Shown: positions 29,194-41,719 of the stretch, one piece after another
Layout of the letters: each line of letters begins with the position of its first letter
How positions within the stretch are numbered: the first letter of the stretch is position 1
DNA from: Streptomyces asoensis
GTDB taxonomy: Bacteria > Actinomycetota > Actinomycetes > Streptomycetales > Streptomycetaceae
DNA: 64,000 nucleotides
Reading direction: 5' to 3'
Assembly: GCF_016860545.1 (NCBI RefSeq)
Contig: NZ_BNEB01000006.1
Location: forward strand, 310,001-374,000
Translations under genes and position numbers: made by a program
The notes under the pieces: model-generated
The model's input: the letters and a program-made list of their open reading frames with translations, nothing else
Databases searched by the model: none
Told to the model about the DNA's origin: nothing

Positions 29194-29905
29194 ACTGTGC
29201 GGGGCGGGTCTGCACGGGGGGCTCCTGGGCGGGGTGCGCGCGGGAGGGGTGCTCAAGGGCGGGGTGTTCGCGGGCGGGCGGGCCGGGCGGGGGCGGGGAG
29301 CCGGCGCACACCAGGGCCTCCAGGCCGGCCCGGCCGGCCAGGCGGGGCAGCAGCACCTCCCACAAGCGGGTGACGCTGGGCCGCGAGAGCCAGGAGACGT
29401 CGCCGCCGCCGAGGACCTCGAAGCCGGCGGTGGCGGCGACGACGACGCGGGCGCCGTCCGCCCAGGACACCCCGTGGGCCAGGGATCCGCTGTGCTCGGC
29501 GCGGCGGAAGCTGTCCTCGACCCAGTGCTGCCACTGGGTGCGCAGGGAGGACTCGCGGCGCCGGGCGGGCAGGGCGGCCAGTTCGAAGCCGGCGCGCAGC
29601 ACGATGTCGTCGGCCAGGCGGCTCATCAGTTCGTGGGTGGCGTCCACCACGCACTGCAGGGAGTGGGCCTGGCCTTCCTGCGCGCGGTCGGTGATGCAGC
29701 GCACGGTGCGGGCGGCCTCGGCGGTGACGGCTTCGGCGAGGGCGTGCTTGCTGGCGAAGTGGAAGTGCAGTGCGCCGTTGCTGACGCCGGCGCGCCGGCT
29801 GATGGTGCTCAGTGACGCGGGGGTGAAGCCGTCCTCGGCGAACACCGCGGCAGCGGCCTGGATCAGCGCGTGCCGCGTGCGGGCTGCTCGCTCCTGTTTG
29901 ACCAT
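29192..29905 (-). CDS. TetR-family repressor, ArpA/ScbR (gamma-butyrolactone receptor) type
   Basis: A 237-residue repressor. The N-terminal helix-turn-helix begins KQERAARTRHALIQAAAAVF and includes GVSNGALHFHFASKHALAEA, the ArpA/ScbR pattern (QERA.RTR...GALYFHF.SK). The ligand domain contains LADDIVLRAGFELA and the GBL-receptor-like WxxW spacing in QWQHWVEDSF. It should bind palindromic autoregulatory elements and release them with a butyrolactone made by AfsA-type enzymes, one of which lies at 34612. The C-terminus has an atypical Pro/His-rich tail of about 30 residues. It lies 74 bp after the carboxylase gene on the same strand. It could be a pseudo-receptor that binds antibiotics instead. 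Confidence 0.9.
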   Translation of the reverse strand: MVKQERAARTRHALIQAAAAVFAEDGFTPASLSTISRRAGVSNGALHFHFASKHALAEAVTAEAARTVRCITDRAQEGQAHSLQCVVDATHELMSRLADDIVLRAGFELAALPARRRESSLRTQWQHWVEDSFRRAEHSGSLAHGVSWADGARVVVAATAGFEVLGGGDVSWLSRPSVTRLWEVLLPRLAGRAGLEALVCAGSPPPPGPPAREHPALEHPSRAHPAQEPPVQTRPAQ

Positions 29906-29979
29906 GTGCTCTTCTCCTGACCGCGGGAGCCCGCGGGGCCGGCACCGCACCGGCCCCGCGGGTCCCGCGCGACGTAGTG

Positions 29980-31578
<1,599 letters not shown>

Positions 31579-31640
31579 GTCAGGTGCCTTCCTGGGACAA
31601 GGCCGAGGAGGTCTGGCCCCGGGTCTGTAAGAAGCATCAT

Positions 31641-31668
31641 AACAAACCGTCAATGCGGTTTTGGTTTC
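31641..31668. promoter_or_regulatory. Putative autoregulatory element before the carboxylase
   Basis: CAAACCG and CGGTTTTG flank TCAATG about 65 bp upstream of the carboxylase start. It has the AAACCG/CGGTTT halves of butyrolactone receptor sites and lies between the epsilon and beta subunit genes. Confidence 0.62.
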
Positions 31669-31702
31669 GGTCGGGCGGGGACCAGCACGCATCCCCGCCG
31701 TG

Positions 31703-31894
31703 TCAGCGCCAGCCGTCGGGGGCCGCGTAGACCTGAGGCATACGCCACCAGCTCATTTCGGCCGCCGCCGGTTCCCCGGCACACTCGGGCTGCGCGCCCG
31801 CCCGCAGCGCGAGCAGCACCGCCACCACCGCGGCCAGCTCCCGCTCGTCGGGCCGCCCCCGCTCCACCCTGATCAGGGATTGCGTTCTCCCCAT
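31703..31894 (-). CDS. Acyl-CoA carboxylase epsilon subunit
   Basis: A 63-residue AccE/PccE-type protein. The short family pattern is complete: IRVERGRPDERELAAVVAVL, an Ala-rich helix, then WWRMPQVYAAPDGWR. It stabilises and stimulates the actinobacterial carboxylase complex. The ATG at 31894 follows an AGAGGGGG-like site. It precedes the beta subunit gene on the same strand. The reverse order (beta then epsilon) is more common in Streptomyces. Confidence 0.87.
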   Translation of the reverse strand: MGRTQSLIRVERGRPDERELAAVVAVLLALRAGAQPECAGEPAAAEMSWWRMPQVYAAPDGWR

Positions 31895-32065
31895 CGCACC
31901 GTCCCCCTCTTCTCGGACCATGCAAGACACCGTCGGCCAGGACACTCAAGAACCGCTTTGAGATCACTCGAGACCCACAAGACCCCCACCCCACCCACCC
32001 CGACGACCTGCCACTTCACGAGCCGCACCCCCGAAGAGCCGGGGACCGGGAGGCCCGCTTTCGGG

Positions 32066-32185
32066 GGCTGTACGGGCCCGCACCCCGGCTGCACGGGCCC
32101 GCACCCCGGAGGGCTGCACCCTGAGGGCTGTACGGGCCTGCACCCCGGCTGCACGGACCCGCACCCCGGGGGGCTGCCCGGCGCG
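32066..32185. repeat. 60-bp tandem repeat, two copies
   Basis: GGCTGTACGGGCC recurs with a 60-bp period (32066 and 32126). Each unit holds the sub-repeat GCACCCCGG. A further 48-bp repeat (GCTGCCCTCCGGGGCCGGGG at 32201 and 32249) follows. Confidence 0.8.
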
Positions 32186-32950
32186 GGCTGCCCGGCGCGG
32201 GCTGCCCTCCGGGGCCGGGGCAGGACCGCGGGGGGAGTGCGCAGGCGGGCTGCCCTCCGGGGCCGGGGCAGGACCGCCGGGGGCGGCAGGCGGGCGGTGC
32301 AGCGGGGGCCGGTGCCCGGGCGGGGGGGGTTACGGGACGGCGGGGCCGTGAACGGCCCTAAGGGGCGGCGGAACGCCGGGAGGGGGGGTACAGCGGCGGC
32401 CGGGAGGGGCGGGGCCCGGCAGAATGCCGGGGCCGTGAAACGCCCTGAGGCGGCGGACGCCCGGGGGTGCGGCAGCACGCGGGGACGTGGAGGCCCTGGG
32501 GCGGTGCGCCGGGGGCAGGGGGCAGGGGGACGCCGGGAGGGGCAAAGTCCGGCAGGACGCCGGGGCCGGAGCGTCAAGGTGCGGGGCGGTGAAGTACGCC
32601 GGGGGCGGCAGGCAGCGCACCCAGCGGGCGGGGAGTGCGTGCCCCGCCCAGGCCTCGGGCGGGGAGTGCCCACACAGGGCGAGGAGGGCTCAAGTCCGCG
32701 GCCGCGCCCGCCGGCTTCGGGGGATACGGATACGGGACACGACCGTCTCGTGCGCGGCGGGGAGGGCACCGGCTTGCAGCGGGCGGGTGCCGGCCGGGGC
32801 GGCCGGGCCGGCGATCCCGGCCCCCGGGACGGTCCTGACGGCCGCCGGGACCGCTGGGCACATCGTGACGGCACCCCCGGCGCCGGCGCTTCGAGGACGC
32901 CGAACGGCAGGCGGCCCGGCGGCAGCCGTGAGCAAGCAAGAAGAGGAGCG

Positions 32951-33330
32951 GCCAGGTTCCCCGACATCGGCAACCAGCAGGGCGGCACGGTCGGCAACGT
33001 CACCGGGAACCAGAGCGTTCACCGGCGGCCAGCCGGCCGTCTTCACGGCGGGCAGGAGGCGTGCGGCTGGTCCGGGACCTGAGGGACGTCGCTCGAGCGC
33101 ACGGCACTGCCAGCGGCGATCAAACCCGAGGCGCGGGCCGAACCGGACTCGCTGGAGGAGGAAGTCGCCCGGCCCGAGCCGGACCGGCAGACCGTGGCGG
33201 GCCGGCAGGCCGCGGCGGGCCGGCTCGGCCCGATCACCCGGCTGCCGTCCTCCGCAGGTGCACTGGCCACCGCCGGCGCCCACCCGACCGGCCCGCTCGG
33301 AGCACTCGCCGGCCGGCCCGGCACACCCGG
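32951..33330 (+). pseudogene. Decayed fragment of an effector-associated-type protein
   Basis: One frame reads FPDIGNQQGGTVGNVTGNQ and a later frame reads AAIKPEARAEPDSLEEEVAR, then PEPDRQTVAGRQ and ITRLPSSAGALATAGA. Together they resemble the C-terminal region of Streptomyces proteins that carry a glycine/asparagine patch followed by a helical hairpin (ELE.EVA.PEPDR..V..RL..I). Frameshifts and substitutions break it. The family name is uncertain, and the match is from memory of the pattern. Confidence 0.35.
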
Positions 33331-34514
33331 CCGGCTCGATCCCGCACGCCATCACAGGCTGAACCGATCACAGACGGACAGCCGACCCCAGACCGACGGC
33401 AGGAGACAGACGGCAAGGACTGACACAGAAAGCCGGCGAACACGGCCCGGCCCCCGGACACCGGACGGGCACGGGCCACGCGGGCCCCCATCACCCGCCC
33501 CCGCAGGGATCCCGACGCCCCGATGAAGTCCGCCGCCGCTTCAGCGAGTCGCCCCAGCCCTCTACCCCCCCCTTCCCCGTCCCGCGCGCGTGCAACTGCA
33601 CCCGCGCGGGACGGACACGGCGCAGTACCCGTGGCGCAACCAGCCGCTGCCCCCGGCAACGAGCGGGCACAAGGCCCTGGCACGGCCCGGCCGCACCAAC
33701 GACCCCCTCACGACCACCCACCAGCCCCCCGGCCTCACAGGTACCCCCACCCGGCACCCGCCCAAGAGACAGACCCCACGCCGAAAGACCCGAGGCCGGA
33801 CCCCGCCACGGGCCGGCCTCGGCAACAGAACCCGAAAACAAGATCCGCAGACGGGCCAGACCCGGCGACAGGACCCGGGAGCGCCCCCGGGACCCCGACA
33901 ACCGCAGACGCCCTCGGCCAGGACCCGGGACCGGACCGGGACCGACGGTGCTGCGCCGGGCCAGGAGCCAGGAGACCGCGAGCGCCCGCCCGCCCCGGAG
34001 CGCCCCGGAGGCCCGGGAACACCCACCCGCCCCGCCGACCCGGAAGACCGCAAGCGCCCGCCCGCCCCGCGCCCTCCACAAAGGCCGAGCACGCCGACAG
34101 CCGGGCCGACCTGGGCCACGGCTGACGGACGGGCGAGCACCAGGCCGCCCACGAGCCGCCCCAGGCCCACCCCGGCCCGCCCCCGGCCCACACAACAGAC
34201 CGCGCATGCGGTTCCCCCGGGACACGGGCCCTCCCCGCAGCGGCCCCGCCCGCACCCGCCGCAGGTCCGGGCCCCCGCAGCAGACACGCCACAGCCCGTT
34301 CCCTACGGGCATCCGATCACCCGCACCCCCACCACCCGCGCCCACATGGCTCAAAACATACGTTTCACCGGCGTGCGAGCACCTCTCGAGCAGCCCTCGT
34401 CCCGCGGTAAAGCCGGAGTTCAGCCCCTGTCCGGCGGGCCGGGAGGCGGACGGGGGCCGCGACGGGGAACAAGCCGTTCGCTCCACCGCGCGGCCGGAAT
34501 GACGGGTACCGCTA

Positions 34515-34540
34515 GAAATTAAACCGGGTGGTATGTATCT
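34515..34540. promoter_or_regulatory. Putative autoregulatory element upstream of afsA
   Basis: On the minus strand it begins AGATACATACC and continues with ACCCGGTTTAAT. This resembles the autoregulatory elements bound by butyrolactone receptors such as BarA (ATACATACC...CCGGTT). It lies about 72 bp before the afsA-like start. Confidence 0.68.
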
Positions 34541-34611
34541 TCGCAGGCCTGAGGGGCCCCACAGGGCCCGTTCCATCGACGTCACGCTTCATGCGGCTCA
34601 GGGGGAGAGAC

Positions 34612-35733
<1,122 letters not shown>

Positions 35734-36462
35734 CCACACCCCCACACACCACAACACCAACCCCCACACCCCAACCACCCGACCCCACCACACCACCCGC
35801 AGACCACCCCGGGGAAACCCGTCAAGCCAGTTCAGATGTCACCCGAGATGTCACCCGATTGTGCGGCAGACCCGCCCAAGTCCTGCTCGGTCAGGTCACC
35901 GACGCACATCACCATCCTCTCCAGCAGGCTCCCTGCTATAGCGCGCGCCGCATCCGCTCCGCCGTCCGCCGTCCAAGCCGTCGCCCACATCCACAATCTG
36001 GCACTCACATCATGACCAGAAGACTATGACCACGGGCCCTGACCTGCCCAAACACAGACCTGTGCAACACCCTCTAGCGGACGGTGACGGTCGCGGTGTA
36101 GGCGCTGGTTGTGCTGGCCGCGCTGGGGCCGCGCTTTCGACAGCCGGCTGAGCCGTCGGTTGCCTATTCTCGTGCCTCGCCGTGTGTGCGGGAAAAAGCG
36201 TGTTGCGAACTGGAGCTGACCTTCACCGGGCTCGCCCGGCAGTGGGAGGCCGAGGGCCGGGCTGTCCCGGCCGGGCGGATGAGGAGTGGACGATCCTCGC
36301 CAGCCGCTACCCCTGGCCTACGCGCTGATCGCGCGGTGCGCCACAGCCCCGCCAGAGGCCCTGTACTTTCAGGGGGGCGCATTCAGCTAGAAGATCAATT
36401 CGAGTGCGCCCCGGCGGGTGATCCCCCGAATTCGGTGATCTTGGATTGTTAGCGTCGCCGTT
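35734..36462. other. 729-bp intergenic region with small remnants
   Basis: It contains a direct repeat of GATGTCACCCGA at 35835 and 35847. Near 36240-36340 two overlapping frames read LARQWEAEGRAVPAG and ADEEWTILASRYPWPTR, which look like one frameshifted C-terminal fragment of an unrecognised protein. A short minus-strand tail (STTSAYTATVTVR, stop at 36074) may be another remnant. Confidence 0.4.
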
Positions 36463-37629
36463 GTGTCTCAGTCGCTGTCCGCCGGCCCGGAGCCGGCCTC
36501 CTTCGTCCTTCCTTCGCCTCGCCAGGCCAGTGAATCGTTTCGTCCAGTGCTGCTGGACCCCTCCCGGCCTGCCGGTGCCCAGGCCCTGTCCATGCTGCGT
36601 GGCTCGCCCCTGGTACGCGAGGTCCACGACCGTATCGAGGACCAGGTCGCCGAACTCGTGGGGTGTCAGGCGCCCGGCGAGTCCTTCGGCCCGCAGGCCC
36701 TTGACCGGGCGGTCGCCAAGGTCGTGTCGGGCCGGCCCGACAGGTACGGCAGGTGGGCCTGGTACCCGTGGTCGGGGCGCCTGGTCCATGTGCTGCCCGA
36801 GGCCGAGTTCCGCCTGGTCCGCACCGACCGCAACCGCAACAAGATCACCCGCGGGCAGCAGCAGCGCCTGCTGCTGCGCCGCATCGGCGTCATCGGCCTG
36901 TCGGTGGGCAGCAGCGCCGCACTGACCTGCGCCATGGAAGGCGTCGGCGGTGCCTTCCGGCTGGCCGACTTCGACCACCTCGGCCTGTCGAACCTCAACA
37001 GGCTGCGCGCAGGCGTCCACGAACTGGGCCTGGAGAAGAGCGTGCTGTGCGCCCGGCGAATGTATGAGCTCGACCCCTACCTGGACATCGAGGTTCACCG
37101 GGGTGGGGTGAACGAGGAGAACGTCGGGGACTTCTTCGGTGACCAGGACAACGGCCTGGACCTGCTCGTTGAGGAGTGCGACACCCTGTGGGTGAAGGTC
37201 GCCGCCCGTGAGCACGCGCGCCGCCGGCGGGTCCCGGTCCTGATGGACACCAACGACCGGGGCGTGCTCGACATCGAGCGTTTCGACCTCGACGGGAACC
37301 GTCCGCTTTTCCACGGCCGCATCGGGACCACGACCGCCGCCGACGTGGTGGGCCTGAGCCGGGAAGAGACCATCCGCTTCCTGCTCACAATCGTCGACGG
37401 GCAGCGGCTGAGCCCCGCCATGAGCGACGCCCTCACCCGGGTGGGCCGCACCCTGTCCAGCTGGCCGCAGCTGGCCAGTGGCGTGATGCTCGGCGCGGCT
37501 CTCATCACCGACACTGCCCGCCGCATCCTGCTCGGCGAGCCGGTACCCTCGGGCCGCCACTGGGCCGACCTTGAGGCCCTCATCCCCACCGTGTCCACCC
37601 TGCCCACGCCGCACGGAGCCGCCTTGTGA
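36463..37629 (+). CDS. ThiF/E1-like adenylyltransferase
   Basis: A 388-residue ThiF-family protein. After a 130-residue N-terminal extension comes the nucleotide-binding motif GVIGLSVGSSAALTCA and the E1-like ADFDHLGLSNLNRL segment that positions ATP, then DNGLDLLVEECDTLWVK and VPVLMDTNDRG. The CxxC zinc pairs of MoeB/ThiF are missing. It probably adenylates a C-terminal carboxylate or small acid of unknown identity. The start is GTG. It overlaps the acetyltransferase gene by 4 bases, forming a tight two-gene unit unrelated to the neighbouring clusters. Confidence 0.88.
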   Translation: MSQSLSAGPEPASFVLPSPRQASESFRPVLLDPSRPAGAQALSMLRGSPLVREVHDRIEDQVAELVGCQAPGESFGPQALDRAVAKVVSGRPDRYGRWAWYPWSGRLVHVLPEAEFRLVRTDRNRNKITRGQQQRLLLRRIGVIGLSVGSSAALTCAMEGVGGAFRLADFDHLGLSNLNRLRAGVHELGLEKSVLCARRMYELDPYLDIEVHRGGVNEENVGDFFGDQDNGLDLLVEECDTLWVKVAAREHARRRRVPVLMDTNDRGVLDIERFDLDGNRPLFHGRIGTTTAADVVGLSREETIRFLLTIVDGQRLSPAMSDALTRVGRTLSSWPQLASGVMLGAALITDTARRILLGEPVPSGRHWADLEALIPTVSTLPTPHGAAL

Positions 37630-38240
37630 ACCGCATCCCCGACCTGCGCGGCGAGCATCTGCGGTTGCGGGAACTGCACGCGGGCGACCACGACACCTTC
37701 GCGCGGATCCTCACCCACCGCGCCCTCACCCGTTACCTGGGCAACGACCGCATGGACGCCGCCCAGGCCCACGACGCCTTCGCCCAATGCCTCGCCCAGC
37801 CCCACACCCACCCGCGGCGCAAGTACACCCTCGCCATCTGCGCCCCCGACGACGACACCATGGTCGGCACCATGGGACTGCTCGTCGAGGACTACGGCAG
37901 CAACGCCATGCTCACCGCCCTGGTCATGCTGCCCGGCGCCCCGGTCCGCGGCCACGGCCACGAGGCCGGACGCCTGCTGATGGCCTACGCCTTCGGGCAC
38001 CTGGGCCTGCACCGAATCTGGGCCGGCCACCGCAGCGACCACCACCACATGGCCCAGATCATGCACGCCGCCGGCCTGCGCCCCGAGGCCACACTTCGCC
38101 AGCTGTTCCGCACCCGGGGCTGCTGGCACGATGTCACCACCTACGCCACCGTCGCCCCCGAGTGGAAACGCCAAGCCACCGAGACCGAACTGGCCATCCT
38201 CGACAGCACGCCCCGGCCCGTCGAACCGGTCCCCCGGTAA
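37626..38240 (+). CDS. GNAT-family N-acetyltransferase
   Basis: A 204-residue acetyltransferase of the RimJ/RimL group (LRGEHLRLRELHAGDHDTF, MVGTMGLLVEDYGSN, GHGHEAGRLLMAYAFGHLGL). The GTG start overlaps the ThiF stop codon, so translation is coupled. The acetyl-CoA loop is GHGHEAG in place of the usual RGxGxA. The substrate is unknown; pairing with an E1-like enzyme suggests a joint modification pathway. Confidence 0.9.
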   Translation: MNRIPDLRGEHLRLRELHAGDHDTFARILTHRALTRYLGNDRMDAAQAHDAFAQCLAQPHTHPRRKYTLAICAPDDDTMVGTMGLLVEDYGSNAMLTALVMLPGAPVRGHGHEAGRLLMAYAFGHLGLHRIWAGHRSDHHHMAQIMHAAGLRPEATLRQLFRTRGCWHDVTTYATVAPEWKRQATETELAILDSTPRPVEPVPR

Positions 38241-38447
38241 CTGCCCACCCGCCACCGGACCCGATCCTCGGCGAGATCGCCGCCCCGAGGAAGTCCGCCG
38301 GCCGGGCTGTGCCGAGGCCGAACGATCGCCGAGAAGCCCGGCCCAGGGTCATGATCAATCTCAGCGCCAATCGCGCACGCTTGTCAGTAGTGTTTGAATT
38401 CCTTGCAGGTGGCGCCGTTCTGCGCATCGGCCCTTGAAAGCCTTCGC

Positions 38448-41400
38448 TCACGACGCGAACCCGCGGGCCGCCCGCAGGGTGTCACTAGGGGACGTCCCGC
38501 ACTGGGCCCATGCGATACCGACACCCGCGTGCATGCGGACCACCTGGCCGCCCAGAGAGATCGGCAGGTGGATCTGGGACTGCATCCACACCGCGGCGGT
38601 GTGTGCGTCGGCGGGGCCGAAGTCGTCGGCGAGGACGACGAACTCGTCTCCGCCGTACCGGGCGACCGTGTCGTTGTCGCGTATGGCTTGACGGAGCCGC
38701 CGTGCGACCTCGACGAGGACGCTGTCCCCCGCGTCGTGCCCGAACTGGGTGTTGATCGCCTTGAAGTCGCGCAAGGCGAAGAAAATCAGGGCCAGGCCAT
38801 GGGTGTCGTCCTCGCGTACGGGGGCCCATACGTGAGTGTGAGGGGGCGCGGCCTGGTCGTCGTATCCAAGGTAGGAGTTGTCATGTGGCTCCCCGGCGGC
38901 GTCGGCCCCGTGCTCCGGGAGTGCGCAGAGACGGGCGTCGATGCGGGCGTGCAGCTCGGCGGAGTTCGGCAGGCCTGTGAGGTCGTCATGCGAGGCACGG
39001 TGGGCGAGTTCGAACTCGCGGTGCTTGCGCTCCTCGATGTCCTCGACGTGAGTGAGCAGGAAGCGGGGGCCGTCGTCGGCGTCCGCGACGACGCTGTTGC
39101 GCAGCGAGGTCCACAGGTACGTGCCGTCGCGGCGCCCGAGGCGCAGTTCCGCGTGCCCGCCCTCAGAGCTGGTGCGGAGCAAAGTGCCTATGTCTTCGGG
39201 GTGGACAAGGTCGGAGAACGAGTAACGGCGCATGGCGGAGGCCGGGCGGCCCAGCATGCGGCACAGCGCGTCGTTCGTCTGGAGGATGCGGCCGTGGTGG
39301 TCGCCGCCCATCTCGGCGATGGCCATACCGTTGGGTGCGTACTCGAAGGCTTGGCGGAAGGATTCCTCGCTGGCCCGCAGCGCCTGCTGCTCTCTTTCTT
39401 GTCTGACCAGTGCGCGTTGCATGTTCGCACGTAACCGCGCGTTGCTGATCGCGATGGCGGCCTGGAAGGCGTACTCCTCCAGATCCCGGCGCTCGTCCGG
39501 CGTGGGACGCCGGCGTGTGAGGGGCCGGTCGACGGAGATCACACCGAGCAGCTCACCGCGGGAGGCACCGGAAGCGCTTCGGGTGTAGAGCGGCGCGAAG
39601 AGGCGGTCGGAGGGGTGCCACTCGTCCTCGGAACTGGGGGCGGGGCCGTCGGTGTACCACTGCGGTACGTCGTCATCGTCGAGGACCCAGCCTTCGGTGT
39701 GCGGTATGAACCGCAGGTCGCCCCAGGCCTCGCCCATGCTCAGCCGACGTTCCCAGGACTCGCGGGAACCGACGCGGCCGGTGATCAGCTCCTCGGCGGC
39801 AGGATTGCCCGCGAAAGAGGCGACGACGAGATTGCCGTCCGTGCGGACGAGGTTGACGCACGCCAGTTCGTAGCCGAGACCAGTCACCAGACCGTCGGCG
39901 ACGATCTGCAGGGTGTCCGCGAGGCTGCGGGCGAGATGGAGACCCTGGACCGCGGCCTGAAGACTGTGGCTCTTGTCGATGGCGAGGGCGCTGCGGTTGG
40001 CGAACTCGGCGGCGACGGACAGGTCGGCGTCCTGGAAGGCGTGCCCCTTGGGGTGGCGCAGGAGGACCGCTATGCCGATGATCCGCCTGCGGCCGTGCAG
40101 GGGCACGAGGACGGTGTGGCCTCCGCGTGGTACCTCATGCCTCATACCGATCAGTTCCGGCAGCGCGGCGCCAGCGCCGGGCGAGTCGGTGGCGACCGGC
40201 AGTGCCCCGTTGAGCACTTCGAAGAGCGCGCTGCCGGGGCGTACCTCGCACCGTGCGGAACCCATGCCGGCGTGGGGCGGGTGCACCTGTTGCAGCCGCA
40301 GTACCAGCGGGCCCTCGTGTCCTTCATCGCCCACCGGGATCGGGTCCCGCAGATAGACCATGACCGCGTCGGCGACGGTGGGGACGACGGCCCGGCACAG
40401 TCGCGTCACGATGTCTTCCGGGTCTCTTCCCCGGGTGATCCGGCGAGCCGCCTCGAAGATGTCGTCCTGAGAGTCGGCGGCCGCAGGCTGCGGGGATTCG
40501 AGTGCAGGGAAGGTTGTCTCCTGGCTGGTCGGCGGGTTGTCCTGGGTTGTTCCGGACAACCCGGCGGGTTGTCCGCCCAGGTGCTGGCGAACCTGTTCGG
40601 GCACGGAGACGCCGGCTTCCGCCGGGGAAGGCGAGGCAATCGAGGGCGACCAGTAACCCACCTCGTCGGCGGCTTGCTGAACGGCTTCGTGTTCCTCGTC
40701 GAGGACGGCGCGCGCCTTCTCCAGTGCACGGTCCACGTCGTTGAGCGCGGCATCGTCGGAGCTGAGCGCGTGCATGTCGAGCTGGGACAGCAGCGGTGCC
40801 GGCTCCTGCGTTCGGGAGGTCTCGTCGTCGCCCATGCGGAGCCGTAGCTCGGCGAGTTCGGCCTCCAGTTCATGGATGCGGCGTGCGGCGTGGTCGGCGA
40901 CCTGCTGAGCGATGCCCCGCTCCCGCTCTGCGCGCACCAGCTGTTCACACAGTTGTGACTCCTGCCGTTGCGCCCGGGAGAGGAGCTCCACTACTCCTTG
41001 GCCGTCGGGGAGTTCTACGGTCACCGACTCCAGCGCGTCGAGGCGACGCCTCAGTTCGGTGACCTTCGCCTGGGCCTGTCCGAGCATGACGAACAGCAAT
41101 GTGGCGATCGACAGAGCCTGCTGCCGCCCGTGCTCGCCGGCCTCGTAGGCCTGCCGGGCGCGCTGCATCTCCTGAAGGACCTCGATGGTGCGGTCCTTGG
41201 CGGCCAGCAGTTCCCGGGCGGGCACCAGCTCCTGTGGCTCCGTGATCGGCGTGGGGTTCGCGCCCGCCCGGTCCCACAGTGTCTTCGCCTGACCGAGGCG
41301 TTGCCGGGAGAGGTCGGCCTGCTCGTGGGGAAAGCACACGTCGGCCACGGCCTCGACGAGATCCCACTCCAGCGACTTGCCGGACAGCCGGTCACGTAAC

Positions 41401-41690
41401 TGGCGTAACTCTGGCACGACTGCGGCCACGAAGTGCTCGGGAGTGAGCCGTGCGTGCAACTCCCTTACGGACAGCTCCGATTCGTCGAGCCAGGTCCGCA
41501 CCACCGCGACCAGCTGGTTGATCTCGACGCACGAGCCCTGGGCCGGTCCCCACGGCCGTCCCGCCCGCTTCCTCTCGCCGGCCACTCGTCTCCCCCGTGG
41601 TTTGTTCGCCGGACAACCCCCTGTTGTCGCCGGAGAAACATCCAACCGCCCCACCTGCGGTTCCGTCCGGGGATCGTCGTAATTCGTCAT
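38448..41690 (-). CDS. GAF-GAF-PAS-GGDEF diguanylate cyclase
   Basis: A sensory protein of about 1080 residues. An N-terminal region resembling an effector-binding or helix-turn-helix segment (QLVAVVRTWLDESELSVREL) is followed by coiled coil (about 140-300), two GAF-like domains (about 420-580 and 590-770), a PAS domain (SFRQAFEYAPNGMAIAEMGG) and a GGDEF domain near the C-terminus. The active site RYGGDEF is intact, and RDND five residues before it fits the RxxD inhibitory site, so it should make cyclic di-GMP with product inhibition. There is no EAL domain. The GGDEF end is degenerate (SDTLRAARGFAS). The ATG at 41690 lacks a clear ribosome site; a GTG at 41699 is an alternative. Confidence 0.88.
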   Translation of the reverse strand: MTNYDDPRTEPQVGRLDVSPATTGGCPANKPRGRRVAGERKRAGRPWGPAQGSCVEINQLVAVVRTWLDESELSVRELHARLTPEHFVAAVVPELRQLRDRLSGKSLEWDLVEAVADVCFPHEQADLSRQRLGQAKTLWDRAGANPTPITEPQELVPARELLAAKDRTIEVLQEMQRARQAYEAGEHGRQQALSIATLLFVMLGQAQAKVTELRRRLDALESVTVELPDGQGVVELLSRAQRQESQLCEQLVRAERERGIAQQVADHAARRIHELEAELAELRLRMGDDETSRTQEPAPLLSQLDMHALSSDDAALNDVDRALEKARAVLDEEHEAVQQAADEVGYWSPSIASPSPAEAGVSVPEQVRQHLGGQPAGLSGTTQDNPPTSQETTFPALESPQPAAADSQDDIFEAARRITRGRDPEDIVTRLCRAVVPTVADAVMVYLRDPIPVGDEGHEGPLVLRLQQVHPPHAGMGSARCEVRPGSALFEVLNGALPVATDSPGAGAALPELIGMRHEVPRGGHTVLVPLHGRRRIIGIAVLLRHPKGHAFQDADLSVAAEFANRSALAIDKSHSLQAAVQGLHLARSLADTLQIVADGLVTGLGYELACVNLVRTDGNLVVASFAGNPAAEELITGRVGSRESWERRLSMGEAWGDLRFIPHTEGWVLDDDDVPQWYTDGPAPSSEDEWHPSDRLFAPLYTRSASGASRGELLGVISVDRPLTRRRPTPDERRDLEEYAFQAAIAISNARLRANMQRALVRQEREQQALRASEESFRQAFEYAPNGMAIAEMGGDHHGRILQTNDALCRMLGRPASAMRRYSFSDLVHPEDIGTLLRTSSEGGHAELRLGRRDGTYLWTSLRNSVVADADDGPRFLLTHVEDIEERKHREFELAHRASHDDLTGLPNSAELHARIDARLCALPEHGADAAGEPHDNSYLGYDDQAAPPHTHVWAPVREDDTHGLALIFFALRDFKAINTQFGHDAGDSVLVEVARRLRQAIRDNDTVARYGGDEFVVLADDFGPADAHTAAVWMQSQIHLPISLGGQVVRMHAGVGIAWAQCGTSPSDTLRAARGFAS

Positions 41691-41719
41691 CGACACCACA
41701 CGATCCAGGCGGTGCTCTC

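Larger units (their letters stand above)
31895..34514. other. 2.6-kb region with repeats and gene remnants
   Basis: No intact gene is supported. Bases 32066-32300 are tandem repeats, 32950-33330 holds remnants of one coding sequence in shifted frames, and 33500-34480 is C-rich DNA whose translations are Pro/Arg/Ala low complexity. The 100 bp after 31895 presumably contain the accE promoter. Confidence 0.55.

Noticed and set aside
32066..32300. CRISPR-like array
   Set aside because: The repeats are contiguous tandem units without unique spacers, and no cas genes are present.
33523..34522. Several 180-310 codon frames on both strands
   Set aside because: All are Pro/Arg/Ala-rich, overlap one another, lack domains and lack ribosome sites; they come from C-rich DNA without stops.
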